Shown here: one piece after another, positions 1-13,100 of the stretch
How the letters are laid out: every line of letters starts with the position of its first letter
How positions within the stretch are numbered: position 1 is the stretch's first letter
Assembly: GCA_034670405.1 (NCBI GenBank)
Contig: JAXDDX010000034.1
Coordinates: 1,847,501 to 1,911,500, forward strand
Direction of reading: 5' to 3'
Length of the DNA: 64,000 nt
DNA from: Hoplostethus atlanticus
Taxonomy: Eukaryota; Chordata; Actinopteri; Trachichthyiformes; Trachichthyidae
Notes under the pieces: generated by a model
What the model saw: only the letters and a program-made list of their open reading frames with translations
Database searches by the model: none
Told to the model about the DNA's origin: nothing
Program-made: the position numbers and the translations under genes

Positions 1-265
1 CAGAGGCTACAAAACGCGCACTCCCAGCGCCAGCTCAGTTTGAACTGCGCAACGGCTCTGCCGCCTTGTGATTGGACAGAACACTGACTGACAGTCGGTA
101 GCAGGTTGACGGTGTTTGACAGCGAGCATCACACTTCTTCCACTGTGAAACAGCTAACGTTAGCTAAGTTGACTAGAAAACACCTGTGCGAAGCTAGAGA
201 GACGGCTAGCTAGAAGGATATATTTCTCACACCACGGCGAGGATGTCGGTCCCGGCAGGAGGAGG
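1..265 (+). promoter_or_regulatory. suco: suco 5' untranslated region and proximal promoter (start not fixed)
   Basis: This stretch precedes the first in-frame ATG cluster. It contains an inverted CCAAT box (ATTGG at 71-75) and a perfect 14-bp palindrome AGCTAACGTTAGCT at 152-165. No TATA box is evident. The transcription start lies somewhere here or left of the window. Confidence 0.5.
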
Positions 266-269
266 ATGA
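243..269 (+). other. upstream ORF of 8 codons overlapping the suco start
   Basis: The first ATG in this part of the leader (243) has A at -3 and opens an 8-codon frame ending in TGA at 267-269. That stop overlaps the first of three consecutive in-frame ATGs (266, 269, 272) of suco. Such an ATGA overlap can allow termination followed by reinitiation; that role is inference. Confidence 0.6.
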
Positions 270-330
270 TGATGACATCCCTGTTATGGCGAGTTGTGTC
301 AGTGTGGCTATATTTAGCTTTAGTCTGTTG
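266..330 (+). CDS. suco: suco exon 1: start and signal/anchor peptide
   Basis: Three consecutive in-frame ATGs are followed by [18 protein letters not shown], a hydrophobic stretch suited to a signal peptide or anchor, as expected for an ER luminal N-terminus. The donor is TTG|gtaagt and the exon ends in phase 2 (TG). Which of the three ATGs is used cannot be told from sequence. Confidence 0.8.
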
Positions 331-3300
331 GTAAGTTGTCAGTAACCGTTAAGTTGGCTTCATTTAATGAACTGACGTTATTTTATTCGCTAACTTCGAC
401 TATGCTTCCATTTTTTGCTGTCTGCCTAACGATAACATCAGCTAAAACACATTAGCTAATTGGCTAACGTTGCTGTGATGTGGCACCTGGCTGACTTTTA
501 TGTGTTGTCAACGTTAGCTTCAGCTGCTGTCTCCGGGTGCTAGCTAGCTATAACACAGGAAATACACATGTTGTCCCTACCAACGTGTTATTGACGGATC
601 CAGCCCGTGCCGTTTCATGTGTAACGTTAGACTTGTGAATGATTGATTTAACGTAGTATAATAAGTTTGTGTCCTCTGCCTGAACTGAAACATCCTGGAA
701 CCAGCCGGCAAGCTTAGGTAGTACTTAGTTTATGAAAGATACCTGACCAACACAACCATAAGATGACTGGTTTGGAAATGAGTCTACATGTATTCAGTGG
801 CCGCTGACCAATACTGTCTTAGAGCTACCGTTAGTCGACGTTACACAGATTTGTTCGTCATCTCTTGACAGGATTACAGGCCTTTCACTTCAGTCACGTC
901 AGTCATCTTGAAAGCTGCTGGTTGTTATGTGTCAGTAAATCTGAGGAAGCCTCAGCAAACAGCCTGGGAGAGAGAGAGGGGGATTATGAAGGATGAGGAT
1001 GGGCTGCCGCCCGTCATAATACTTAGAGGATCCTAAAGAAACATAACATGCACTGACCATTGTAAATCACAATTAGTAGATGAGAGAGAGAAGAGAGGCT
1101 CTGTCGAGTTGAGCGATGATCACAAGATAATATGGATTCACTCATACGATTATAGTATTGCACATTGAAAGGCTTCAGTCCCACGCCAATATTTTCATAT
1201 CTCTCATGTGTCTTCACAGTTTGTTGTTTCCAATCTTCATCAAATTCACTCATCAACAAACTACCTATAATTTGGCTGAATTCCATTTACTTTATTACAA
1301 TAGGAAATCTTATCATTTTACTGAAATATACTCTGCTATCAGATATTCACAGGCCAAGAACACAGATCGGAAAGACGTATTGAGCTTTGGCATAATCCTT
1401 CTCGCTGGAACTAACTACATGTTTATGAATGATCTAACTCAGTCACAGAAGTGTGTCTGAAGGACAGTGTGATGTGAATAGACACACACTCACTTGATCT
1501 TTGCCCTGGTGTGACACGTGTTTATCTCTTTCTTCCGGTTGCATTGTGGGCAGCCAACTCCTTGATACCCACCTTACTCTCTACTCAGTAGGAGGGACTC
1601 TGGCTTGAGTGGCAGCCCCACCCCCTGAATCCAAGTGGGACTTCATTGTTTTTGTCAAGGGAATAGGGTGAGAAATGGCTCATGGCAACACTAAAGCTTT
1701 GTTGTGCCAGTTAATCCCATGTCATCCATATGTCATGAATATATTTTCAAATGACAAATCAAATCTGTTTTGAAGTATTTGACAGTACCTGCAGTCTCAT
1801 TAAGACACATATTACTCTTGAGAAACCTGAAAATGTCCCATATTTGTAAAATAAAAAGGCTACTATCTGCTTTTCCACTGTTTTCTATGCTTAGATAAAG
1901 CATTTCCTACCTCTTTGTATGTATAGTCTACTACCTTAACCCTTAACCATGCCTTAAAACCACCCTTGCTCCTTTGGGGGTTACATTATGGCTGCTGTCT
2001 TTCAATTAGAAGACAAACTTTCTGTTGTTCATTTCAGTGTTTTACGACCAGTTTAGCTTTGCGAGTCGAGTCAACATAGGAATTGCGCCAGTCAGCCCAG
2101 TGGCCTCGTAAACTACTTAACCTGAAAAGTAGAATCTAGATAATGGCCAGGATTGTTGACAAGGCGCAATCTGTGTTGGATTGTGGCTTTTGAAACTGGA
2201 GCACCAGGAGCTTAGAAACATTACATTCCTGCGAATCATTGCAACTGTTTAAAGGCTTGTCACTGCTGATAATTGTTGTTACCCTGCCAGGAGTGGACAC
2301 AGTCACTGTGACACTGACCATTTTTCTGGCAGCACTGTCACCCAACAGCAGTGTGTTTATGTTTATAAGAAAAGAAAAGGTTTTAATCATGTCTATCCAA
2401 AATCACTTCACACACGTTAGAAAAGAAACAATAGCAGCAAATATCACTTAATAAAAAGAGGTGAATGTGATCTGTTCATTATTGTTGCTCTCCCAGATGG
2501 TGTCTTTTCTTCAGCCAACTGGTGACAGTTATATTTCAAACATTACATGGTAATTTCATTACTCGTCAAAGAAGATGCATAAAAAAACAATTTCTCTTTC
2601 AGAACACAAGTAGTTTCAATGGTGATTTTCTTTGTATGGCCGTCCGGGCAAGTTGGGCAACAGCATCGGTTTGAGGTGTGTCTTTTGACTGAGAACATGC
2701 CCTGACTTGGCACACAGATAAGATAAATTGTCCACGTTGGTGTCCAGTCCACCTGGTCTTTCTCATAACGTCACGCTGTGACATTGGGCAGCAGCTTTCT
2801 CTGTTTATGAGTCACTGTATTCAAGTTTGATGTGTAGCTTGCTTGATTCAAGACCTTATGAATACACATATCCTTCCAATCTAAGCCTCTATCCCAGATG
2901 CCAGGAGGATTTTCCTTGACTCATTATCAGATGAACCATATTCAGGCAAATTGCTTCTATTTGTGACTCTGATTGTCCCTCTGTCTGTCCCGTAGGCACA
3001 CTAGTTGTTATGTTGACTGCACAGAGCAGCACCAAGAGGCCCAGAGGCTCCTGCCCACACAGGACATCAATTCGGAGGAAGAGGCAGGGGAAAAGACTCA
3101 CAAGGTAGTGCTAGCTGGGTAGGCCTACAACAGAACAATTGCTTCATTATGCAGGCCTCTTTTGTTTGTGTTGGTGTATTCAACCACACAGGAGGCCTGT
3201 TGATATGCCAAATGCAAATACAAATATTAACAGTAAGATAACAATGAATCCATAGAAGTAGAAACCCTAGAACTGACATTTTGCCTTGTAGTTGGAGGGT

Positions 3301-6300
3301 ATCTGAATGTGTGGACCAGCAGATATACTGTACATGGCTCATGCACATTTGTGGTAAATTCTGATTCTGCTACTAAACCAACATTTTCTCTAGGTTGAGG
3401 AGAGTCGGGTGTTACATGTCCAGTCTTTGTCTGAAAATGAGCTGCTGATTGTGGGAGATGATCAACCAAAGGAGGAGCTGGCAACACAGGAACTTGACAA
3501 CAACGAACAAGATGCAGAGGTACAGTCGTGATTAGTATGTGTGTTGAAATGATGCTGGAGCATTTTTCAACACTTTGAAAATGGGAATGGTTTGGGAATG
3601 GTTTTATGCCACAAATGGATTCTGTGCTGCAACACAGCGAAAGTTGATGCATATGAGCCTTACTGGTCTTTACTCTAATACATGGGAGTAAAGACTCCAA
3701 TGACCTGCCTGGATTCTATTATCTCTAAAGGGTTTACAGTTTGGCTATCTCCTGCGTAGCACAACAAATCCAGACCTGGCCATGCAATCCTGCATCGTCC
3801 TAGCCAATTCTTTTCATTGATCGTTCCTAGAACATGTGAAGTATTAAGAGTTTTAGTAATTCACTCCCTGCTCTGGCTGGTGGGTCCAACTGTTTTAACT
3901 TCCACATTTCTCTGACAGCTTAAATCTCTCTGCTTATCCGTCAGGCCTTGGAAGTTGAAGAGCTGGCTGCAGAGGCGGCGCTGGAGCCAGAGGAGAGTAT
4001 GCCAGCACCCTGAGCAAGATTTAGAACGGCAACTTCCAGCAGCCTCCATTACTCAAAACCAGGAGTTCGCCACCTCTTCTGAGTCCTCACTCCCATCCCC
4101 TGGCCCTGTCACTACCCCTGCTGCTGAGCCTGAAGAACACCCCAGCATCGTGACCTCCCAGGACCACACCCCCGACAGGCAGGCCACAATCACAAAGAAG
4201 CTTGTTCAGAAGCTCATATGAAATGTTTTCTTCAGAGCTATTCAGTTCACTTGGCTTTTCTCAGTTAGCTGTAAAAAACAGGATAGAAAGACATGGCCCG
4301 CTGCCCCTCCATGGTCTGATGTCTAAGAGAATGCCATATCAGTTGCTAAGGTTCACTGTACCTTACGAGTACAAGCTCCTTTTCAAATGTTTTTTTTCTT
4401 GGATGCTTGCTTCTTCAAGGTTTGCTCAATTTTAATCAATTCCTTTTGGTTTGCTGGAAGTGGATCAACAACAATGGAAAAATAAAACCTGGATTACTGT
4501 CTCATTTCAGTGTTTCAGATGATATTGGATCTGACGTTCCTGCACCTGAGCTCAGTGATGCTGATCTGCCCCCAGCCGACTGTGAAGCAGGAGAGGCCAA
4601 TCCATATGACAGTGCTAGGTGGGTGCTGCCGATCCTATTCAACAAGCTAAAGAGACCCATAAGAAAATAACGCCTCTCTTGCATTGTTGTAAAGTTGACG
4701 TGAATGTCAGCTATGATGGTTTGAAGTGGTTTAAAGTCAAATTTACTTACTAAATTTTATACCTTACTGGTACCCATCCCAATATGAATTATTGAAGTCG
4801 TGATTAAACTTGCCTTTTCAATCTGACTCTTATCATCCGATCAGACATTAACTGGCACGTCTGAACGTTCCTAAATTGGATTTTGTTCATATTACGATCC
4901 GATGAGCCTAACCACCTGGGGGTGCGGTGATGATAAAAGTCACGGTTAAAAGATGTCATTTTGTAACAAGGCAGTGATGCTCTTTTGTCCCCTCGGCAGT
5001 CCTCCAGTGGTGTTGGAGAACACCTCCAATGCTCACACTGCAGGAACCAAGACCCACACTGACCCATCACTGACTCCTCAGACTGGTCACAGCGCCCTGC
5101 ATCTGGAGGCCAACACATCACACATCATAAATCAACAGGTATGGCTTGACCACTGTGAACTCGGATACCATTCAAACTAGTCTCCTCTCTTATCGGAGTA
5201 GGCGCCCTAATTCCCGTTGTCGTTGACAGGGCTCCCCCATTGCCACAGTAACAGATCCCAGTGTGAGCAGCAAAGACCCAGAGGACATCCCCACCTTTGA
5301 CGAGTGGAAGAGGAAGATGATGGAGGTGGAGAAAGAGAAGAGTAAGACTATTCATTGCTGCTGCCCTAAATGTAGCATTTTAACAACAATTAATCATTAC
5401 CCCATTAATTTAGACACACTTGTATAATTACTGTAAACAAACAAGATCCATCAGAAGATTGGCAGCCTCTACCGGCTGCTACACAATACATATAGGGGAA
5501 ACACTGGTCACATGGTCCCATTTGTTTACGGTAATTACACCAAGGTATCAATTAATTTGACAGTGATATATTGATATTTAAAAATGTTACATGTTTATAA
5601 GCAAATCTAATAAAATTCTGTATACACGTAATGTACCAAGAAAATAAAAACCTAAAACCTGCCAGGCAATGAGTTTAACACCTTTTCTGCAAAATTTAAA
5701 GCTCACTTAAAATGTTCTTTGTATTATTTTCTTCGCCGTAGCTCAGGCTACTCATACCTCTACCAATGGGGGCTCTCATCCCGTGAAGAAGGTGCAGAAG
5801 AACTTCAACAACTATGCCTCAGTGGAATGTGGAGCAAAGATCCTTGGCGCTAACCCAGAGGCCAAGGTATAGATGATGTTACGCTTTCCACATAGAGGAT
5901 TCTGCCGATTGTGTTGGTAGTTGTCTTGATGACAAATATGAGCAAATACTGATTTGTTGATTTGTTCCACATAGAGCACTTCAGCCATATTGAAGGAGAA
6001 CATGGACTTGTACATGCTAAACCCTTGTAGCAATAACATCTGGTATGTATTATGTGTGTTAATGCATCTTTAAAAACTATTTTCTGCTCTCTTTCACTCT
6101 AGTCACTTTCTACATACCGTCTCTCTCAGGTTCGTCATTGAGCTCTGTGAGCCCATCCAAGTGAAGCAGTTGGACATCGCTAACCTCGAGCTCTTCTCTT
6201 CCACTCCCAAAGACTTTCTGGTCTCAATCAGCGATAGGTTTGCACTGCAGTTACTATATTTTATACTATACAGGAACATTTCTGGTATATCATCATTAGG

Positions 6301-7085
6301 GCTGGGTATCAAAAAACAATATTGATCAGTACGGTACTGATGTTTTGGTATCTATTGATTTCTTATAAAGTGATCTCTAATTTTCCACTACCCAGGAACA
6401 ATATTTTTTTATACTAAGCCCAAATTGTGCTTTGATTCAACAAAGACTGATATCAAAACCTATACAGGCATCAGAATTTCCTATGTTGCCGAGCGCTCAT
6501 CATTAGCTGCCAAATAGCCAGGTCACTGAACTTGCTGTGGTGGATGAATCTACTTCCTCAGATATCCAACGAACAAGTGGCAAAAGCTGGGAACCTTTCA
6601 TGGCCGGGATGAACGCACAGTCCAGAGCTTCCCATTGGATGAGCATCTTTATGCTAAATATGTCAAGGTGAGCACAACTTCCTGTCTGGCCTCATTACCG
6701 CTGCATCTACCCCTTTACTTTATTCTGCGCTCATGTAGTGCAGAACAATCACTGTGACCTGTTAGTGTATGTTAGTGTGTTTCTGTACACAGGCTCTCTG
6801 AAGTTTTCACTAAGCTATGCAATAAGCCTCCTTTGCTCTTATTCTATTTCTTTTCCTCGCTCTTACGAGATCGTTCTGTGTTCAGTGGAGTGGAACATTT
6901 TAAGGGCCTTGAGGCCCTGACCTCTGCATTCGTTACTTTTGGTCGCTTGTGCTGTAATTTATGGCAATATAAGAATTTAAGCTTACTCTACTGTTGCTCT
7001 CAGCTAAATGTCAAAAATGTAAAGTCAATTTGCACATGAATTGTATAGCATTCTAGTTTTGGTCTTAGCTTCTAGTGTGTCAACC

Positions 7086-7117
<32 letters not shown>

Positions 7118-10100
7118 GGCTAGTTCAGTGATTAATTGTTAATGACTAAGTCAGATTTAAAATGATATAATTAATAAAACGATTAATACAATTTTCATTA
7201 AGTGTCAATAATTCCATTTCATAATTCTGTCTTTAAATGATGAATAAATAAATTCATTCATAAATTGATTTTGTAAAAATTATTTAAAAGGCATTTAAAA
7301 TGTATTAATGTGTTTTCCATCACAACTCATTTGTCTGCTGCTTTACCATTTAGACTTTCTGCTCGGGCCACAATATATTATTAGACGACCCTTTTTAATT
7401 AGAGGACATGCACCCAGTGTGCCACGCTAAAAATAATATGAAATCCAACCCACACTCAAGTAACAGGAGCCCTCATTGGCCAGCTGTCTGTGGCCTCTCC
7501 ATTACACTCTTATCTGCAGTTGGTAGACTGTAGCATGTTGCTAATACTAGCAATCCAGCACAATGGACAGGGGCATTAATTAATCACGTTTTATTTGTTA
7601 TGTATTCATTAATTAATCAATAATAATCAATCACTGATCTAGTCTGTAATAATAAGGTCGACAGAGTGAGAGTGAGAGACAATAGTAGCCCTGCCATTTT
7701 GCCTCTAAAGTGTCTTGAATCAAAACCAACATACCCTCCTTGGTCCTGTTTTAAAATGCATGTTTACATCCCTTTAATTGTTTCTCTCTTCTGTTTCTCT
7801 TGCTCCAGATGTTCACCAAGTACATAAAGGTTAGCATGTTTTCCTTGTAGAGGTCTGTGGATGAGTGAGTCGAGTAGAGAAGGTGGAGGGGAATGTGACG
7901 TGTTTTTTTTTCCCTCTGAGTGGGGCGATCAAGAGTAAAGCGACTCAAGCCTAGCTTACCTTAATCACATTATTCCTCCAAGAAATGGTCCTTGGAAATA
8001 ATGTTTGTACTAGGTAATCCTATCGCACCCCAATAATCATTTGATTATTGAGTTTATTTTACTCAAACTCAGGTGATCCACTCACAGCTTCAAATGTACT
8101 CATACACAATAATTTGTTACTCACTGCCAATGCACTCTAACTCACTATTAACTTTTGAATTTAACCCAATGTGTTGATTTTACTACCAAACAAAATCATG
8201 GCTTTGCAATTTGCACCGATTGTTACCAAGTGTGATGATTGGCCTGGAGCATAATGCAGCATGTATGTCTCCATTACAATATGTTTCCTGTTTTTTAGGT
8301 GGAGCTTGTCTCTCACTTTGGCTCGGAACATTTCTGTCCCCTCAGTCTCATAAGGTGAGCATTAGTAAAATGGCAATGTAAAGACGTGATCTTAAGATGG
8401 CATAAGTGTCCAGCCTCCTAGCCTATGGTCTTTGATTGTGTTTTTATTGTATTTTGTGGTGCATGTCAAGTTATTTTATCTTCCATCAAAGACCACAGTA
8501 GAAATAAGTGAGCACATTTTTGTGTGGCAACTTACCCTGAAGGGGTTGAATACTTATGCAAACTTGATTTCTCTGTTATTTTTATTTTGTCCTTCCACAC
8601 AATTTGGTTTTCACTTTGATAGAATAAAGCGCTTTGCATAGAACTCAGACGAAAAATCCCAAATAAATGTGTTTTGAAATAACTGTACAACAAAATGTGC
8701 ACATCCAACCCACACTTTGAATACTTTTGCAAGGCACTGTATGTAGTTGTTTTGTAGTTTATCATGTGTTTCAAATAATTCAAATCAATAAGCCTGAATT
8801 CTGTGTTTTCCAAATGATATCTTGTTGCATACTACATAAACTCAACTTGTGGAAGAGAGTGTTTTTATGTAATTGTGCGCAAATACCTGTAGTGATTTAT
8901 TTTACCCTTTATTTTACTCACCCCACTTTAAATCATTCGGTGGGAACTGGAACTGGCTGTGTTGATGAATTTGGCACCCATAAATGTGTAAAACTGGCTT
9001 GAAATTGTGGAAACCAACACATGTACCACAACGTATTGTTGCTACCAGTGCTGACCATCAGGCCCCTCAGAATAGTTATTATTAGGGTGTAGTAAACTAT
9101 TATACGTTGCATCTGGGCTTTTTTGTTTGTGTGACTTTAGATACATTATTAGTACATGGCAAAGTTTGTGGCAAATAACGTTTAGTCAAACACCAGTTTG
9201 CTATTTCTATTAAGAATGGATCCTTATGTGCAGGAGGAGGGACATGCTGTAGAGATGACTTCACATTTATTGCTCTGTCTGCCCCCTAGTGGCCATGCTG
9301 CATGATGCATGCTTATAGATTGATTTTGATGTCCTTCGTCCTCCAGGGTGTTTGGGACCAGCATGGTGGAAGAGTATGAGGAGATAGCAGATCCCTCAGA
9401 GAGACCAGATGATCAGGATGATGACATTTGTGAGAGCGTCATATATGTAGTAGCAAAAATACCAACTAGCATTGTTCCTAGCCTGTGGTCAGTTGAAGCA
9501 TTGCAATCAGTTAGTTACTCTCAATGCAGCATAATATCCAATTGGTGTTTTCTCATCACTTTATATACAGACACAAAGTTCAGTGTAGTAAAACTGAAAT
9601 GGTTTTACAATATAAAAAAAAAAAAATTACAATGACCTTTCACATGTTTTGGTGAGAGATTGATGTGATTTATCAGATTAATTGACAGCTTAGATTGCAC
9701 TATTGAAGGCTCTGCTTCCTACAGATTATCCTCCAGGTGTGTCAGGTGAAGTCAAGTCTTCCAAGGATCTGATTGTATCAGCCAAGGGTAAGTGTGGCAA
9801 ACAATGGATACCCAGTGCATCTAGATCACTCCTATGATCCCACGCCTGGATTGCTTAAGTCTTTATTATTGTCTCTTCAGATGTCATTCTGAACATGGTG
9901 AATAATATTGCCGTCAATATTCTTGGGGGAGGCCCGGAGATGCAAGGTATGGCCATCACATCACATGCCAGTCATTTAGGATTCTCTGTCCACAGACTCT
10001 TAACATGCAATTTCATCTCACGACCTCCATTTTGTGAAGGGGGTGAAGACACTATTTTGCTAAGAATCTTACTTGTCTATGTGTGTGTTTCTTGTAATGC

Positions 10101-13100
10101 TTTGGGTGATGTCCTCTAACGTGAAGCTTGATTTGTAATAGTTTGTGTAGTCACCGTTGATGTTACGTTTCTTCTTTTGATTTTTCAGGGAACCTTTCGT
10201 CCCAGGAGTTGAACACGACTGAGCTATCACCCCAACTGGAAACCACCACTCAGACTACCACTACAGACCTTGCCCCAGTGTGAGTACCAGCCCAGCCAGC
10301 AGCCTTAAGACGTCACTCAATATCTTAAACTTGTTTTTTAACCAAACTTAAATGTATCGTTGAATCAAACAAACAACTACAACAACTACAACTGACAGAC
10401 CAGGTATTCAAGGAAGAAAAGTATTAACAAAACTTCCCTGTCTGCTCTGTGAAACACAAGATAGTACAGTTATATGAATGAAACATTGCATGTATGTCAT
10501 CAGGAGCATGCCTTTCTGGTCAAATGTATGGGGGGAAAAATGTACTTAATCTATTTTTTTTTCTGATACAATATGGTTTCTTTGTGAAACACTGGATAAG
10601 GTTACTGGGCTAGCTGAGGCTGTTCATGGTATTCAGATGTGTTGATGTTTAGCTTGAAGTGACGCCCCTCCCCTTGTCCTTCTTGGCTGTCCTGCTGTAC
10701 CCTGCTTTTTACTGCTTTCACTTTGACTCTAGTGTCCTTCTGCCTCTCTAGGCCTGACACTGAAGAGGTTGAGCCCTTCACAGACCCTGATATCCCTGCA
10801 GCTGAAGCCCCCTCACCACTGCCCCCTGTTGCAGAGTTGCCTTCTACTGATACTACCAAACTAGAGCGCCACCCAGTGGAGGAAAAGATTGTCACTCCTT
10901 TACAGGAAGATGAGGAAGAGCCTATCAGTTCTAGCATCACCCTCCTGGATAAGGAAGAAGAGCTGGAAGAAGACAGGGAGAAAAAGGAGGAGTATGAGCG
11001 ACAGCAAGAAAGCTTGAACTATTGTGCACTATTCCCTTTATTTTCATCATCCCCCTATACTTCCTCTTGCTCTTGCTCGGCTTCCCTCCAGGAGTATCTC
11101 CAGCTGCAGTGCTCAGCCCTGCTGTCCAAAAAGAGGAAATGCCAAACCATGGAGAGAGAGAAAATGATTCCTCCCCACACACAGGGGCAGCTACCCCTCT
11201 CCCCCTCTGCCTGCCCCGAACCTCAGCAGCACCGCGTCGAGATAAATCAGCCCCTCGAAAAAGACCATGCTCCCGGGCAGGGTGAGAGGGGTGCCAGCCC
11301 ATCAGAGGCACCACATCCTCTAGGGGACCTCACAGAAGCCCAGAAAGAGTCCAGGTCTGAGCCTCCACTGCTGGAGCCCAGTCAGACATCAAACCTCCCC
11401 AAACCCAGCACCACTGATTCTTCTTCTGCCAAGCCTACCCCTACTGTGGAGCCACCACAGCTTTCCTCCAAAGAACCACCCAAGGAGCTAAGACCAGAGA
11501 AGAGCCAGGATGTGCTGGCTGAAGAGAAGCATATGGAGCCTTCAGCCACAATCAGTGCTCCCGCCTCCACAGTGGACCAGGTCTCAGTGGCCCCTACAGA
11601 GGAGAAACCTAACACTGATTTCTACCTACCAGAGTTAGACATCCCCATCCAAACCCCAGACATGGCTGTTCCGTCTCACGCTCTCCACCCAACCGCCTCT
11701 CCCCCTTCAGAAGAGCACCCTGCCCCTGCAGTCGTACCAGAAAACGGTAGCGATGCCGTCGAGGAATCTCACCCTGTTGCAGAACCTGAGCCCTCTAGTG
11801 GCCACGCTGCCGCCACGGAAACCAAAACGGAGGATTTTGTGGATGACATCATCTTCACATCCCCTATTGGCAACACTCAGCTTCACCCCTCCTCTCCGAC
11901 TGCCCCTCCTTCCTCCTCACTCCCCCACTCGGACTTCTATGCAGACCTCCACAATGGCACGGAGCAGGGGAACGGGAACCAGGTGCACGGCTCCAGCCAG
12001 AAGGAGTCCGTGTTCATGAGACTGAACAACCGCATCAAGGCCCTGGAGATGAACATGTCACTCAGCGGACGCTACCTGGAACAGCTTAGCCAGAGGTGAG
12101 GGACAGGGACGTACACACCAGCACAATAGACAAGTGGCAGGCAGTGAGTAAGTGTGGAAATAACAGCGACTCCTCACATTTGAACTGAGTTGAGACCCCT
12201 ACTACTTGACTCCTTGATGCAACAACACTCTCCATCCTTTTATACTTCTCGCGTTGTTTTATTTCAAGGTATCGAAAGCAGATGGAGGAGATGCTGTTGT
12301 TGTTCAGCAAAACAATCATTAAACTCCAAAACACCGCCAGGATAGCAGAGGAGCAGGTGAGAAACTGATGGAAATAAAAATAAATGTTGATCCAGAAAGT
12401 TGTCCTATAGGCACCTTGAGGTTGATAGGTTTGCCAATGGCATTCTACCATATTTATTCAAGCAGGATTCAATTGATTGGTTGCTTCCACTTGTATCCTC
12501 AATTAAATTAACCAAAATACTTGCTATCAAGTATTGGAGCTGTGGCCTCCAAAGTGTTTCTTTAGAAAATGACCATTTGTTTCAGATGGATTTTTCCAAA
12601 ACCATTTTACTTAGTACTTAGTACTTTACCTAGTAAAGGATTCTAAATTTAAGTGTTGATAATACCTTAACTTACTGTTTCAAGTGTGTGTGTGTTCTCC
12701 CCGTGTGTGTGTGATTGGACACCTGATTTATTGTCCTGTTCCCCCTACAGGACCAGCGTCAGACAGAGTCCATCCAGTCGCTGCAGGGCCAGCTGGAGAA
12801 TGTGACTCAGCTGGTTCTCAACCTGTCGGTCAGGGTCAGCCAGCTGCAGAGTGAGGTAGTTACAAATCTCCAGGCATAAAGCCGTCATCTGCAATCGGGG
12901 CTTTCAGCCCATGATCCAAGTAGTATAAATTTAGTCTGTCCCCCCCAGGACCAAGGTTCATTAACATTATTATGGAGACCCAACAGAAACATACCTGATT
13001 CCAAACTGATTCCACTTTTGAAAGTCCTGAAAGTTAAAAACAACAACAACATTTTTTACCACATTCATTTTCTGGCCCTTTTGTCACATCATGGATTGCC

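Noticed and set aside
3919..3944. An upstream acceptor for exon 4 giving an uninterrupted frame
   Set aside because: Kept only as an alternative: the peptide it adds is basic and Trp-rich, unlike the acidic sequence around it, while the 3944 acceptor gives typical acidic sequence.
11024..11091. A pyrimidine-rich stretch ending CTTCCCTCCAG inside exon 18, like a small retained intron
   Set aside because: No donor upstream keeps the frame (68- and 100-bp options both shift it), and the encoded Cys/Ser island aligns with the human protein, so the exon is continuous.
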